The position numbers and the translations under genes were made by a program. A stretch of DNA of 64,000 nucleotides from Hedera helix (lineage: Eukaryota; Streptophyta; Magnoliopsida; Apiales; Araliaceae): assembly GCA_947179155.2 (NCBI GenBank), contig OX359281.1:39538967-39602966 (forward strand). The letters are read 5' to 3'. Of this stretch, positions 49,958-62,297 are shown piece by piece. The notes below the pieces were generated by a model. The model made no database searches. It was not told the DNA's origin and saw only the letters and a program-made list of their open reading frames with translations. Position 1 is the first letter of the stretch, and each line of letters opens with the position of its first letter.

Positions 49958-52626
49958 ATGGCTCTTCTCTCCATTTTGGCTTTCTTTTTGTTCTGCCATC
50001 TGCCTCTTCTGAATTCAGCTGAAGAAATTAGGAATAACTCCAATGAGAAGCCTATTTGTCCACCGTCTTTCAACTGTAAAGATTTTTGGGTTCCCAGTTT
50101 CCCTTTCCCTTTCCCTTTCTCTTTCCCTTTCTACAATTCCACGGATTCTCGGTGTGGATTAATGAAGTTAAATTGCAATGAAAAAGTTCGACAACTCCAA
50201 CTAAGTGAAGGGGGCCAACTCTATGATTTCAAAGACTTTGTGAATCACGATGCCATTCGAATTCATGACAAAGGACTCCAAGGTCTGCTAGATGAAAGAA
50301 AGTGTGATTCTTTGAGGAATTTCTCTCTTCCCAACTCTCCCTCCATATCCTTTACAGTAGTCTCAGACAATATCACTTTATTCAGATGCCCGAAAACATC
50401 AGACACACAGAAATTGATTGGTGATGATTATCACATTTACTCAAAGTGCAATAAACACAATTTTTACTATATATATCCAGTTCATTTTCCAAATCCACAA
50501 AACCTTCCAGATAATTGTTCAGTTATTCAGCTGCCGAAGGCAACAAATTTAGATCAAACGGGCACAGATGCCTCAGAGTTGTTTGAATTAAGTGCTGAAT
50601 TCACTCTCCGGTTTCATATCTCTAGTGATTGTTACAAATGTCACTCTGAAGAAGGCCAGTGTCAAAATGAAGGCAACGAATTTCATTGTGCAAATGCCAA
50701 AGGTATTTCATATATACCTCCATAAAGTTCTGCTATTTTTATAGGAGATCACAAACCGTGGTTCAAAGATTTCAGTATGTACTGCTCTCAACTGATTGGA
50801 GGGTTCTATTTTCACTTTTCTATACCAAAAATAAGTACCAACATCCTTCTTATGCATCTATTGTGATGTTTGTAAAATCATCCTTTGTGGCACTTTGTGT
50901 ACTAACATAGTTCTGATTCAATGCTTTTCATGAATCTCAAAATAGATATATTTAATTTCATTATGTGTGATTGGAGTTTGTAATCTTAAGAAATAAATAT
51001 AAGTTTTAGTAGATTAAATTATGACTTCTGTTATATCATGTCTGAACTGACTTAAGATGTTTTGCTTGGTATTATGTTGCAGGAAAAGGAAGTAAGAAAC
51101 TGATTCTAGAAACAGGTACTATATCTATGAACCATATATGTATGCAAAATATCATAATATATAAACTATAACTTAAAAACTACATTTTCCCCTTCTTTAG
51201 CCATACCTGGAGCTGGCCTTATATTTTTCTTGGTCATCATTATTATTATATGGAGGTGCAAGAAATGGAGTAATCTTTCTACATATTTCCTCCCAAGGAA
51301 AACTCCCTCCGATATTGAAGATGGTAGTTCTTATTATGGGGTTCCTGTCTTCTCCTACAAGGATCTTGAAGACGCAACTCAAAATTTTGATCCTTCCAAA
51401 AAACTCGGAGATGGAGGTTTTGGAACCGTCTACCATGGTAAGAAGGTTAAAATCCTCATCCATCTATTCACAAGATGATTAACACGTTCTAACAAAACGC
51501 TAAGCACATATTGAGCTGATTTTAAACACAGTCGATGAAGGTTGTTAAAACCTTTTTTTCCTTAATATGTTCTCTCTCCTGATTCTTCGTCAGTATAATT
51601 TCAGGAGTTTTTACACATTAGAGTCAAAACTCAATAGTCTTTCTTAGCAACTGTATCTAAAGGAAAATGGTTGATGTTTCTCAACTAGGAAAACTACGAG
51701 ATGGGCGAGAAGTTGCAGTGAAGCGACTATACGAGCACAACTACAAGCGAGTGGAGCAGTTCATGAATGAAATTGATATCCTCACTCGCTTACGCCACCG
51801 CAGTCTTGTCTTACTATATGGCAGCACTTCTCACCGCAGCCGCGTACTGCTTCTGGTTTACGAATACATTCCCAATGGCACTGTTGCTGATCATCTCCAC
51901 GGGGACAAAGCCGAAATAGAACCACTCACATGGCCTGTCCGAATGAACATTGCCATTGAAACTGCTAGCGCGCTGTCTTATCTCCACAAGTCAGATACCA
52001 TACACCGCGATGTGAAGACAAATAACATACTCTTAGACAACAATTATTGTGTCAAGGTTGCAGATTTTGGGCTCTCGAGGCTTTTCCCTAATGATGTTAG
52101 TCATGTCTCAACTGCTCCACAGGGCACTCCAGGTTACGTTGATCCAGAGTATCACCAATGTTACCAACTAACCGATAAGAGTGATGTTTACAGTTTTGGT
52201 GTTGTTCTTATTGAGCTCATATCATCACTGCCTGCAGTGGATATAAGTAGGCAAAGGAATGAAATTAACTTGGCTAATTTAGCTATAGACAGGATACAAA
52301 GATGTGCATTCAATGAGTTGATTGATCCGAGCCTTGGGTACGAGTCAGATGCTAACATTGAAAGAATGACTACTTCAATGGCGGAATTAGCATTCCGGTG
52401 TTTGCAACTTGACAGAGACTTGAGGCCTACAATGGATGAGGTATTGGATTCTTTGATGCAAATTCAGCGTGTTGATGCATCGCAAAGTGGAATGCCACCT
52501 CCATCGCCTGAATCAGAAAATGTTATATTGTCGAAGGAAAATATGTTGCAAGATTCACCGGTTGGTGTTGCTGATAAATGGACGAGTAGGTCTACCACAC
52601 CTGGTATTAATACTAGTGGCTGGTAA
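49958..52626 (+). CDS. LRK10L: LRK10L-type receptor-like kinase
   Basis: Four exons, 49958-50702, 51083-51115, 51201-51437 and 51689-52626, join in phase to 650 residues. The signal peptide is MALLSILAFFLFCHLPLLNS; this start was chosen over an in-frame ATG 18 codons upstream because it begins the hydrophobic leader. The extracellular part is GUB_WAK-like (CPPSFNCKDF...SFPFPFPFSFPFYNS...CGLMKLNC) and ends in a WAK-associated Cys cluster (CYKCHSEEGQCQNEGNEFHC). One membrane span (AGLIFFLVIIIIIW) leads to the kinase: P-loop LGDGGFGTVYHG, VAVKRL lysine, catalytic loop HRDVKTNNILLD, DFGLSRL, and GTPGYVDPEYHQCYQLTDKS. All key catalytic residues are present, and the Arg before Asp marks an RD kinase. 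Family roles include cell-wall sensing, ABA signalling and defence. It looks functional. Confidence 0.93.
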
Positions 52627-52718
52627 TTACGAGTTATGTTTTTCCTTCTAATTGCCAATAAAGTGAAAGGTAGATGCTAAGAATATGGTACAACAAACTC
52701 CTATTATCATGTCCAATA

Positions 52719-52753
<35 letters not shown>
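52719..52753. repeat. G homopolymer, 35 bp
   Basis: 35 G, followed by TGGGG, about 95 bp past the stop codon of the receptor kinase gene, so probably in or just after its 3' UTR. Confidence 0.95.
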
Positions 52754-52754
<1 letters not shown>

Positions 52755-53684
52755 GGGGTTAGATCTCATTTTCTTCTCGTCTGCTTGGGATTGCTTTGCT
52801 TATCATACACATGATATAGGAGAAGGGATGTATATACAATAGATAGAAGTTGCCATTTATGTACTATTTTGGAGAATTTGTAACGACAAGTATATCATGA
52901 TGACTTGATAAATGCACGACTGAGAACTGTGCAACATAGAGAATGGTTTAAATATTTATAAAAATTATTGTATTACTTTATGTACTTACAGTACCAATTG
53001 ATAGGGTTTTACTTTTATCTTCTTTCCTTTAAAGAAAAAGCAAATTAAGGGAGCAACATGCATTCTTACTTTGACATAAATAAGCAAACGAAAAACAACA
53101 TATTTTTATATCTTTGGCTTGATACTAAATATATTTTTTGTATTGTGAAAGACAAAATACGAAAATTGTATATAAAGTGAAATGTCTTAATTTTGTATCT
53201 CAATAATGTTTTTGGTGACTAAAATACAATTACAAAAATGAGATACAAAATAATATGGTTAGTTGTAATCACTAGTCCAACCCATATACTGTAAAACATT
53301 AACCAATTATAGTTTAACCCTAATTTTATATATACTTTTTCATAACTATATTTTGTCATCATAACATTACTCTTTTGTAACTAAATATTGACAGCGGAAA
53401 GAAAGTTATACACACCTGTGTGTGTATATATAATTTTTTTTTACCAAACCTTAGCATCTGCAAGTATGTTTTGATCTCGGCAATTAATACGATAAAGTCA
53501 GAATGATAACAACTCAATAGATACCAAATCAAATGATAATGAAAAAGAAGTATATAATTGAATAAGAAAATAATGAAGCCAAGAGAAAAATGTAAGAACT
53601 GTGAAAATTGCTACAACTTTTATTATCATCATCATATCTGAGAATTTTCATTTTATGGCAAATTTCAGTGAGAAACAATAGCAA
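52754..53684. other. Short intergenic region between convergent genes
   Basis: AT-rich sequence between the receptor kinase (+) and carrier (-) gene ends; it should hold both 3' UTRs. No other feature was recognised. Confidence 0.6.
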
Positions 53685-56600
53685 TTAACACCTAGCTGTT
53701 ATTTGATCTGTGTTTCTCAAAGGTATTAAAAGAGTTCTCTTACTCGGAGTGATTCCTGATTGATTTAAATTGCAGTCATTGTCTCCTCCAATCCCTTCAG
53801 TTTCCTTGGGCTTCGTATGGCCATCAGGTTTAGGATTGGTGTTTGAATGCTTCTCATTGGGAGGTAGCATCAGTTCCAAATATCTATGTATCATCTCATA
53901 TGTGGTGAACGTAATAACAGCAGATGGAGTTGTTCTCAGTAAATTAGTAGCACAGCCACGGTAAAAACCAGAAAGACCTTCTTTTCGCATCACCTTCTTT
54001 ATGCAATCAACAACACCGGCATATTGCATTTCTGAATTCCTGACCTGCCCTTGCTCTTGAAGCCTTGAACGAATGACCTGGTGTCCAAGGAGATTTAAGT
54101 GATACTACAGATATATTATAATGATACCAAGAATAATATATCAAGGACTTCTATGCTGGTCACCCCTTCCCTATCAAGTCATCCGAAAAATGGCTTAAAC
54201 GCAGAAATGAAACATACCTCATGGGGGTAAGTAATTACGGAGGCACCTATTTTAGACAGTGAAGAGGCAATTGCAACTTTACCAGGGCTTAGCTCACCTG
54301 TGATAGTATTATCTGACAAAAATAAAAATGATCACGTCAGTTATCAAAATTAACTACAGTTCACTTATCATTTGTCAAACAAACTAATCAAAATGAAAAT
54401 TATAGTATTACCCCTTTCGGCCAAGTAGGACTTGATCCTTTCATATGCTGGGAACTGGATGGCCACGTGACTTATCCCAACTAGCGAGGGCAAAAGCCCA
54501 CTGTATAATCACAAAAAAAATTCTCTCATGTGCAAACACACAAAAAAATAGAAGTATGAAATCAAACACTCACACACACGCATATATATATATACACACA
54601 CACACGCATATATATAGGGCACTAATATTTCCACAACAAATTTTATAATTCCACACACAAGCCCCACATGCTAACTATGGTTGAGACAACTGCACTAAGT
54701 TAACAACAATACAACATTCATTTTCCAAAATTACCGTCACCTACCCACTAACATTTCAATGTTTGGGTTTTTTTCTGTTCAGAACATCGTCGATGCCGTT
54801 TCGATCGGTGCAGGGTTCTTCGACGTCTCCCTGCCGTTGACATCTGGTGCTTCTGAATCTGTCCATCGAAATCGCTCGTTCTTAATCGGTATGTTTTACT
54901 TTCTTATCTCTCTTTTCTGTGATTATTACGATGCATCGTTTGGCTGGCAAGTGCGGAAAAAGAAGCCAGCCCAACACAGGAGCCAACACCAGTAATCCTT
55001 GAGAGAGAGAAAGTGACAGGGAGTGTTCTGTTTGCTGCCTTTGCCGCTGGGGACCCCTGACCTCAATATTTATCTCTACCCATCTACTGCCACTCTCTCT
55101 ATATATATTTCACTATATATATTTCACGTGCAAATAGGCCACTTGCTAAGAATCTTCGATCCTGATTTATCAATTAATGCCATGAAAGTATTTCTCTAAT
55201 ATTCTCTTTCTCATCCCCCTCTTCTTAATTCATCTGAACAGTCATCAATAATTGGCGATCTTCACACGAACTCTACTTATTGGCCGTTTTTGTTAACAAG
55301 TGAGGGAGCTATTTGTGATGAATCGGTGTGATTTTGGTGTTTTTTTCCTCCTTGAAATGGTTGGACCATTTTATACTTTTACAGTTCTACTAATAACTAC
55401 TGTTCTCTTCGATAATCATACCTTCCACAAGTTGCAAATAACTCTACTGATTTAAGCCCTTTTTATGCTATGAGAAATTTTACTTAAATGCAATAATCAT
55501 CCCAATCTTATACTTGATAATCTTTCTCAATATATTTTTCTGATATTATATGATTATGAATTGGGATTCGGGTGAAATATAGTGTTTTACCTTTAATTGG
55601 AACATTCAATTTTAGTTGAGATATTCTAGTTTGTGGGTTTCTTTTCCATCCTATTTGCTAACTATAAAATTTTGATTTTAGTAGGATTTGAACTATAAAC
55701 ATGGGCAATTATGGAGCAAACGAAAATTTCAAAAACAGTTCAGTCAATGATGATTGCTTACCTAGTGCAAATATGGACTGTGAAGATAATATTGATAAGC
55801 TAGATGGAGTGTTACAACTTTCAGAGATAGAATTTCAAACTCGTGAAGATTTAATTGGGATGGTTCAAATTCTTTCTTCACTAAGACAATGTAATCCGAA
55901 TTTGAAGGCCGTTTCTAGAACAGTGTATAATGCAAAAGCCAAAGTGCGTAGGGATAATTTGGGTGGTCGTACAATGATTCAAGCTTTAGTTGAAGAACTT
56001 GGTGCAAATAGTTTTACTTATGACGTGAAATCGGATTCTACAAGACACATTACACGTTTCTTTTTTGCTCTCCCTGTATCAATAGCATTGATTAAAAGGT
56101 ACTCACATGTCTTTGTAATGGATTGCACTTACAAGGCCAAAAAATATAAAATGTCGTTACTTGACATTGTTAGAGTATCAAGTTTAAATACATCATTCTA
56201 CTCTTGCTTCACTTTTTTACAAAAAGAGGAAGTGGAAGACTATATTTGGGCTTCTGAAGAGATTTAGGGATATTCTTGGTGTTAATTGTGAACCATTGGC
56301 TATTGTGACAGATAGAGAGTTGGCATTGATAAAAGTCATTGCAATGGTTTTTCCAACAACATCCAACATCCTATGCGTATGACACATTGAGAAGAACATC
56401 TTGGCAAATTGTGAATCTCAGTTTCAAAAAGGTGAAGATTGGGAAGGATTTATAAAAAGTTGGAGCGTGGTTATAAATTCTCAAAGTGAAGATGAATACA
56501 ATAGAGTTTTGGAGTACTTTGAAATTCAATATAAAGAAAAGACAAGTGTTCTCAATTACATCAAAAATACTTGGTTGCATCTAAAAGAACTTTGTTTGTG

Positions 56601-58109
56601 CATGGACAGAAAAATACATTCATTTTGGAACTCGTTACCTTAAGGGCAGAAGGTGGGCATGCACTTCTTAAAAGGTACTTACAAGTTTCAACCAAGGATC
56701 TTAGTAAGGTAAAAAAACAAATTATGTCTTGCAATTGAGAATCAATTTCAAGAAATCAAGACACAATTTGAAAGTGAAAAAATAAGAATCCCTCATCACC
56801 TTCATATTTCTTTGTTTAAAGAACTTCTTACTCATGTGTCAGTGTTTGTTTTAAATGAGCTCCATAAGCAATACAAGTTAGTCATATCTCATCAAGAATC
56901 TCTTACTTGCAAAAATCATTTTATGACGGTCATGGGTTTGCCTTGTGCACATAAAATGAAAAGTTTGGGAAATGAAGTGTTACATTTAGATTATATACAC
57001 TCGCAATGGAGACTTGGCACAAGATCATTTTTAGATAATGATTTTACTTAAAATCCTGGAGAAAGTAAGATATTTGAGCTGCTTGAAAACTTGCAGGAAA
57101 GATATGTGGAGCGGCCTCTTGTGTGACAAGAAGTTGTTCAAAAGAAAATTTATGAACTTGTGGATGGGCATGATTCGTTCTTACATGAGTCTCGTATACA
57201 AACCCACAAAGATCGTCTTACGGGGTTAAAGAATAAGACTACATCTACAAAATGTGATCCTTCTGCTTTTGAGTTTGTAGAAAAGGTAAGGAAGTGTAGT
57301 ATATGCAAAGATACGGGCCACAACAAAAGATATTGTCCATTCAAAGATAACCCAATCACTTCGTACTCAATTCAGGTTCTAATTTTACTACCTTCATAAA
57401 TTTGATTGATTAAGTAAATACTAATATTAGTTTACATACATTAGTATTAGTATTATATTATTTAGTTTTCTTTAACTCATTTTGATATTTCAATACTAAC
57501 CAAGGTGATGGACTATATGATGTATCCTTACCGTAACTCATTCAAAAAGAAAAAAAATGCTTCAAATGAAATTTGTTTATATATAATTTGAATGTCATAA
57601 AAATAAACATATTTTTAATTCTTTTATTTTCCTATTGTGTTCATCTATGTCTACAATTTTGGTGCCAAATTTGGACTGATGATGCACCTATAGCAAGTTT
57701 ACATGATGCTAGTTTGGACTTTTGAAGAAAGTGAATTTGATGATGTTTACATGATGCCAATTTGGACTTTTGAAGAAAGTGAATGTTTACTGTTTTGGTG
57801 CCAAATTTGGACAGATGATGCACATGTAGCAAGTTTACATGATGCCAGTTTGGACTTTTGAAGAAAGTGAATTTGATGATGTTTACATGATGCCAATTTG
57901 GATTTTTGAAAAAAGTGAATGTTTATTGTAATATGTTCAGACAAGAAATTGTTCACCGACTTAGTATATTCTTAGATGTATTAGGTGAGGGTAATTTTGA
58001 AAAATGAATGTTGTATTGTTATTAATTTACTGCAGTTGTCTCAACCATAGTTAGCATGTGGGGCCTGCATGTGGAATTATCAAAATTTATTGTGGAAATA
58101 TCAGTTCCC

Positions 58110-58140
<31 letters not shown>

Positions 58141-61100
58141 ACGTATTTTTTCCTTCTTTTTCTGCGGGGCCCCCCGCAACAACTACTTTTCAGGTTTGCA
58201 CCGGGCAACAGTCTGGCCCCAAAGTGCTTCTGAAGTTTTGAACCCATGATAAGTGCCTACTGGCAATTATCAAGAAGCTCACTTCACTTGAGATATGGTA
58301 GGGGTTGCATGACACCAAATACACAAAAGGAAAGATGTAATCTGGCCCCAAAGTGCTTCTGAAGTTTTGAACCCATGATAAGTACCTACTAGAGGCAATT
58401 ATCAAGAAGCTCACTTCACTCGAGCTATGGTAGGGGTTGCATGACACCAAATACACAAACGGAAAGGCATGTAAATGATCTAGTGACATGCTTGCATAAT
58501 ATTCTTAGCTAATTCAGCTTTAAATGTAATTCATATAATTCATATTTTATTAACACATCGACCAGGATAAATAAATTAAAAATTCGGTCATCTAGGAGAA
58601 CAAGTAAACTGCATCAATCAAAAACCATAGATGGCGAATCCAAATGCAACAGTTTCAAATGAATTATAAAATGACCCCGAAGCACCAACCTGTACCATCC
58701 CCGAATCCCTTCCTCGTGTAGAATCCGTCTCAAAGCAGAAAATATGTTTTTGTAAGGAACAGCATCAGGTCTCATGGCCTGTGTCTAAACAATGGGAAAC
58801 CCCAAATAAGTTACATAGTGAAATAATAACTCAGATAATAACAACATAAATAAAAATAGTAATTGAAGACTTAGTTGACCAAACAACTGCAGTTGTTATT
58901 ATAGGTATATCAAAGTAATACATAGAGTTCCTTTTCACTTTTTTTTTAATAGCTATACAGGGTAGCCGCCAATAGCAATCTCCCTCTGTTTAAGACTTTC
59001 TTTCATATGTTTTTAGTGACATGCTGAAATATCATTTATGTATTATATTTACAATATAGTTGGAACTATAATATAAAAAATATATTGAAAATTTTAGAAA
59101 ACATGAAGAGATGTGTTTTACAGATGTCTTAAAACCCGGACTGAAAAACTCAAAATCAAGGTATGGAGGGAGTAATAGTTAGACAATAACACATGAAAAA
59201 CATCCAACCTACTTGGAGCCGGGTCTTAACAACCCACAGTGGATTTGTTGCAATTGCTGTTGCTGCACCTGCTCCAGAAGCAGCTATCATATTTGCACCA
59301 AATGTAAGCTGGCCACTGCTGTCTGCTTCATAGCCACAATATCAAAACATTACGAAAAATCATATCAAACGACTGAATAAAGTTCAACACTCTTCAGGGT
59401 TCATATATCTACAGAAGGAAGGTAAATAGCAGCTTGTTCCAATCACAATCAGTATAAGTCAACAGACGTTGATTATTAAACAATCACAAACCATGTGAAT
59501 GGAGTAGGCTTTTGAGATTCCCATAAACAGCAAAGTACACCTACATACAGAAAACCACACTGCTGTTATTATACTTGAGAACAAAAAATAAAAACTTGTC
59601 TTCAGGAAGCTTATCAAAAAAGTAATACTAACTGCCCAGTTTGGAAGTAGTGCAACTAATGTTGGTGATAGACCACGATATAATCCCTTCACACCCTCAG
59701 TTCGTATTATGTTTTGTAGGCTTGTAATAATAATACCACCTGATTGTCCCAAATAAACAAAAAGCAACGTATAAAATATGTCGCATATAAATATGCAGGG
59801 GGAAAAGTGGGACAGAATGAACAATTTGATAGAACCGAAGAGAAAATAACATGTTTGAGTAGATTGTCTTACACTGTAAAATATCAACATATAAACAAAA
59901 GTTGATACTGTTGCAGAAATCTTATATGCAACAGTAAACTGAGAAACTAGCTCGCAAGGTTAACCAGGCAACCTCAAATTACTTGCATACCTTTATAACC
60001 AAAATGGGACACATCAGGCAGACCATGGACTTGCAGTCTTGTCTTGATCACATCCAATGGGCACACAACGGTGGCAGCTATAGCACCTGCAGCACATACA
60101 TATGATAATAAAACACATTCGTTAAAATCAAGTTGCAAATGCACAAACTGGTGGTGAAAATACATCCATTTCGAGAATCAACGCACTTTTGCATATCAAA
60201 GACATGAAGGGAGATAATCTCATATTTTCATGTGAGAAATTGTCCTGCAAACTATCACTATACGAATGGGGGTCTAAAGGAGCTTGTTTTAGCTAAACAG
60301 AAGTACTTCCAAAGAAAGAGCTCACTCTCACGCTGCTGGCTGCTTCAAGTGGTATCAGAGACAAAGAAGATCCACAACTTCGTACCAAATAAGGCAACAA
60401 AAGTTGAAAGAGATAAACCTAGAAGTTTGTTTGAGTGGTTAGCTCAAATAACTTGACAATCCAAGAACAAAGAGCAATGTGAAGTTCATATAAAGATCAT
60501 AAATCTCTAAACTGGAAAATTTAATAGTCCTTTTCTTTTCCTTGTAAAAAGAAGTTCAAGGCCGATTTGTAATGTATTTTTATATTTTTATTTCTTAATG
60601 AAATTATTGCCTTTGGATTTTGGATTTTGACGTTCTTCAAAAACTTAGGCTTTTGCTCCAACTATGCCCTCTTGAAGATTTCCCTCCAATAAAGTTAGGC
60701 TTTGACATGGATAGAAGAAAGAAGTAGCTCTCAAAACCCTCCTCGCAAAAATGCCCATACTTTATGTCCTGGCGCTATGGTATAATCATACCATGACACT
60801 TTCAATTTTTTGGATAATTTGAATTTTGTTTTATCCTATATTTGACATTTTAATGAATCATAAGACATTTCTGCTTCTGAATAAGTTTGATACTTCAGGA
60901 AGGTGAGCTCTCCGCCTCTCCCTCCTTCAGGGAGCTACAACGTTAAATGTGATGATTTGATGAAATGATTGTCTGTAGAAGTTGTTGTTATAATTGGAAA
61001 GCGAGTTAAATTGGGTAGCGAAATTGGACATATACACTACCCACCGGAGAGAGAAACCATATTAATGGTTGACTTTAATATAGCTACCAAGTAACATTAT

Positions 61101-61651
61101 ATTGAGGTCTGGTAAATTGTTTTGGAAGGGGATGCAGAAAGACAGTTCTTCATTCAACTGCTGCAAAGAACGAGGTTTGTCCAGAACGTTTTGGTACAGC
61201 TGCAGTATCATTTGGAAATGAGCTTGTGTATTGTTTAACAAATTATGAGAGATGTTTCCAATTTCAGTTGTTTGGGGCTCATTAAGAATTGGTTACTGGC
61301 TCCTTACTATCTACCCTACATGATGTACATTAGCTTCTCTTCTTAATGGTTATTTCCTTTCCAATCAAAATAAATACATCTATAAATTGTCTGTTAAAAG
61401 TTACTAGTTCACACGAAAGTATTCAGTTAAGTATTTCTTACACATAACATCTCTAATACATGTGAGCTTCTAGCCTACAATATCATATAAAATGTAAAAT
61501 AATAAATGCCTATGTAAACCCTAACTGGCACCCCTTTAATATAAAGACGTGTTAGTATAAATGGTTAAAGGCAACGGAAATAACCTGCAGAGGCACCAGC
61601 AATGGCGTCACAAACGATGTCTCTTGCGCTTCGCCGATCGACGGCGGTCAT
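53685..61651 (-). CDS. NDT2: Mitochondrial-carrier-family NAD+ transporter, NDT2-like
   Basis: Nine exons on the minus strand: 61585-61651 (ATG), 59991-60086, 59633-59739, 59492-59540, 59213-59322, 58690-58784, 54412-54500, 54218-54312 and 53685-54077 (stop). They join in phase to 366 residues. Three carrier repeats are seen, each with a signature: PLDVIKTRLQ, PLWVVKTRLQ and PHEVIRSRLQ. After each come the matching G-hx-G elements (GVKGLYRGLSP, GIRGWYSGLLP, GLSGFYRGCATN). The tail after LELMLPPNEKH is polar. The order and C-terminal style match Arabidopsis NDT2 (At1g25380), which moves NAD+ across an organelle membrane; close relatives carry folate or pyrimidine nucleotides. Some acceptors were chosen among alternatives by phase. 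The sixth intron (54501-58689) is swollen by a MULE. No damage is seen. Confidence 0.9.
54617..54743 (+). repeat. MULE left terminal inverted repeat
   Basis: About 127 bp, roughly 90% identical by eye to the reverse complement of 57982-58109. Confidence 0.88.
55701..57399 (+). pseudogene. MULE transposase, frame-broken
   Basis: An ATG at 55701 opens 188 codons with the MULE transposase core start (TRHITRFFFALPVSIALI, SHVFVMDCTYKAKKYKM). An extra base near 56255 ends the frame at 56267. The core goes on in another frame (LKRFRDILGV, AIVTDRELALIKVIA) to a TGA at about 56379-56384, where a Trp codon before HIEKNI is expected, then IKSWSVVINSQSEDEYNRV. A SWIM-like zinc motif (TCKNHFMTVMGLPCAHKM, 56905-56958) and a CCHC knuckle (CSICKDTGHNKRYC, 57295-57336) follow in further frames. 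At least three lesions make it non-functional. The Asp of MDCTYK and of TDREL are the expected catalytic residues. Confidence 0.85.
57657..57930. repeat. Tandem repeat near the MULE right end
   Basis: Two copies of a 136-bp unit beginning GGTGCCAAATTTGGAC. Each contains two shorter sub-repeats (TTTACATGATGCCA...TTTGGACTTTTGAAGAAAG). This is a subterminal array, common in MULEs. Confidence 0.85.
57982..58109 (-). repeat. MULE right terminal inverted repeat
   Basis: Partner of 54617-54743. It contains GCAGTTGTCTCAACCATAGT and ends GTTCCC. Confidence 0.88.
58212..58467. repeat. 129-bp tandem duplication
   Basis: Two head-to-tail copies, the first at 58212-58340 and the second from 58341, both starting TCTGGCCCCAAAGTGCTTCT. 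They differ by a few substitutions and a short insertion. They lie in the carrier gene intron about 100 bp outside the MULE right end. Confidence 0.88.
58980..59174. mobile_element. Stowaway-like MITE
   Basis: About 195 bp bounded by CTCCCTCTGTTTAAG and TATGGAGGGAGTA, within a carrier gene intron. The ends are imperfect and no clean TA duplication is seen on the left. Confidence 0.55.
60087..61584. other. First intron of the carrier gene
   Basis: A 1.5-kb intron. An isolated TGGTATCAGAGAC at about 60350, similar to a copia tRNA-Met primer site, and an open 74-codon frame are present, but there are no flanking LTRs. Otherwise nothing was recognised. Confidence 0.55.
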
Positions 61652-61852
61652 CCTGATTGGCTTTAAAATAAAAAAAGGATTCTAATCCCCCAAACCAAAT
61701 TGAAATGAATTAATTCAATGTTATGAATCCAAAGTCGGGGTTTGTGACACATAAACCCTATCCCAGTTACATTGAAAGAGCAGAATTGGGAGGTGTTAGA
61801 CGGTGATTCAAAGGAAGAACAAGAGAAAGAAACTGTAGACTGAGCGCTTAGC

Positions 61853-62297
61853 GCCTGTTCGGGAATAATTTTTTTTTTTTTTTTGACTTAAAATTAAAAT
61901 TTTAATAAATTTATAAATTAAAATTTTAGTAGATTTATAAGTAAAAGTGTTTGGCATTATTTTTATTTATAAGTCAAAAATTATAAATAATAGTTGTGGA
62001 TGTGTTTGGTTAATAATAACTTATAAATTAAAATAAAATATAAAAATTATTAAAATAACCTTCATTAAAAAAAATATGTTAAAATAAAAGAGAACAAAAT
62101 AAACATTTTAATAAGTTTGACCAAAACTTAAAAAATGACTTATAAGTCAAAAAAAATAAGTAAATAAACTTATTTATTTTTTTTTGACTAATAAATCAAT
62201 TTATAAATTAGCATATAAATCATTCTTAACACTAAATATGAAAAATTAACTTATAAGTTGGACTGACTAACTCATAAATTGATCCCGAACACCCCCT
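61853..62297. mobile_element. MITE with GTTCGGGA inverted ends
   Basis: The left end GCCTGTTCGGGAATAATTTT is mirrored by the right end GATCCCGAACACCC. The interior has repeated ACTTATAAGT palindromes and matches the outer MITE at 14585-15360. It lies about 200 bp upstream of the carrier start codon, in the promoter region. Confidence 0.7.

Larger units (their letters stand above)
54617..58109 (+). mobile_element. MULE (Mutator-like element) in the carrier gene intron
   Basis: Terminal inverted repeats of about 127 bp: 54617-54743 starts GGGCACTAATATTTCCACA and 57982-58109 ends TGTGGAAATATCAGTTCCC. The match runs through ACTATGGTTGAGACAACTGC and AACAATACAACATTCATTTT to a TAGGTGA-type end. The interior encodes a broken MULE transposase on the plus strand, opposite to the host gene. 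Both flanks are TA-rich (ATATATATA left, TATATATAT right), so a 9-bp duplication cannot be separated from microsatellite sequence. Confidence 0.88.

Noticed and set aside
60340..60365. TGGTATCAGAGAC as a copia primer site
   Set aside because: No LTR ends in CA directly before it and there is no gag frame after it; a single 13-bp match in an intron is weak.
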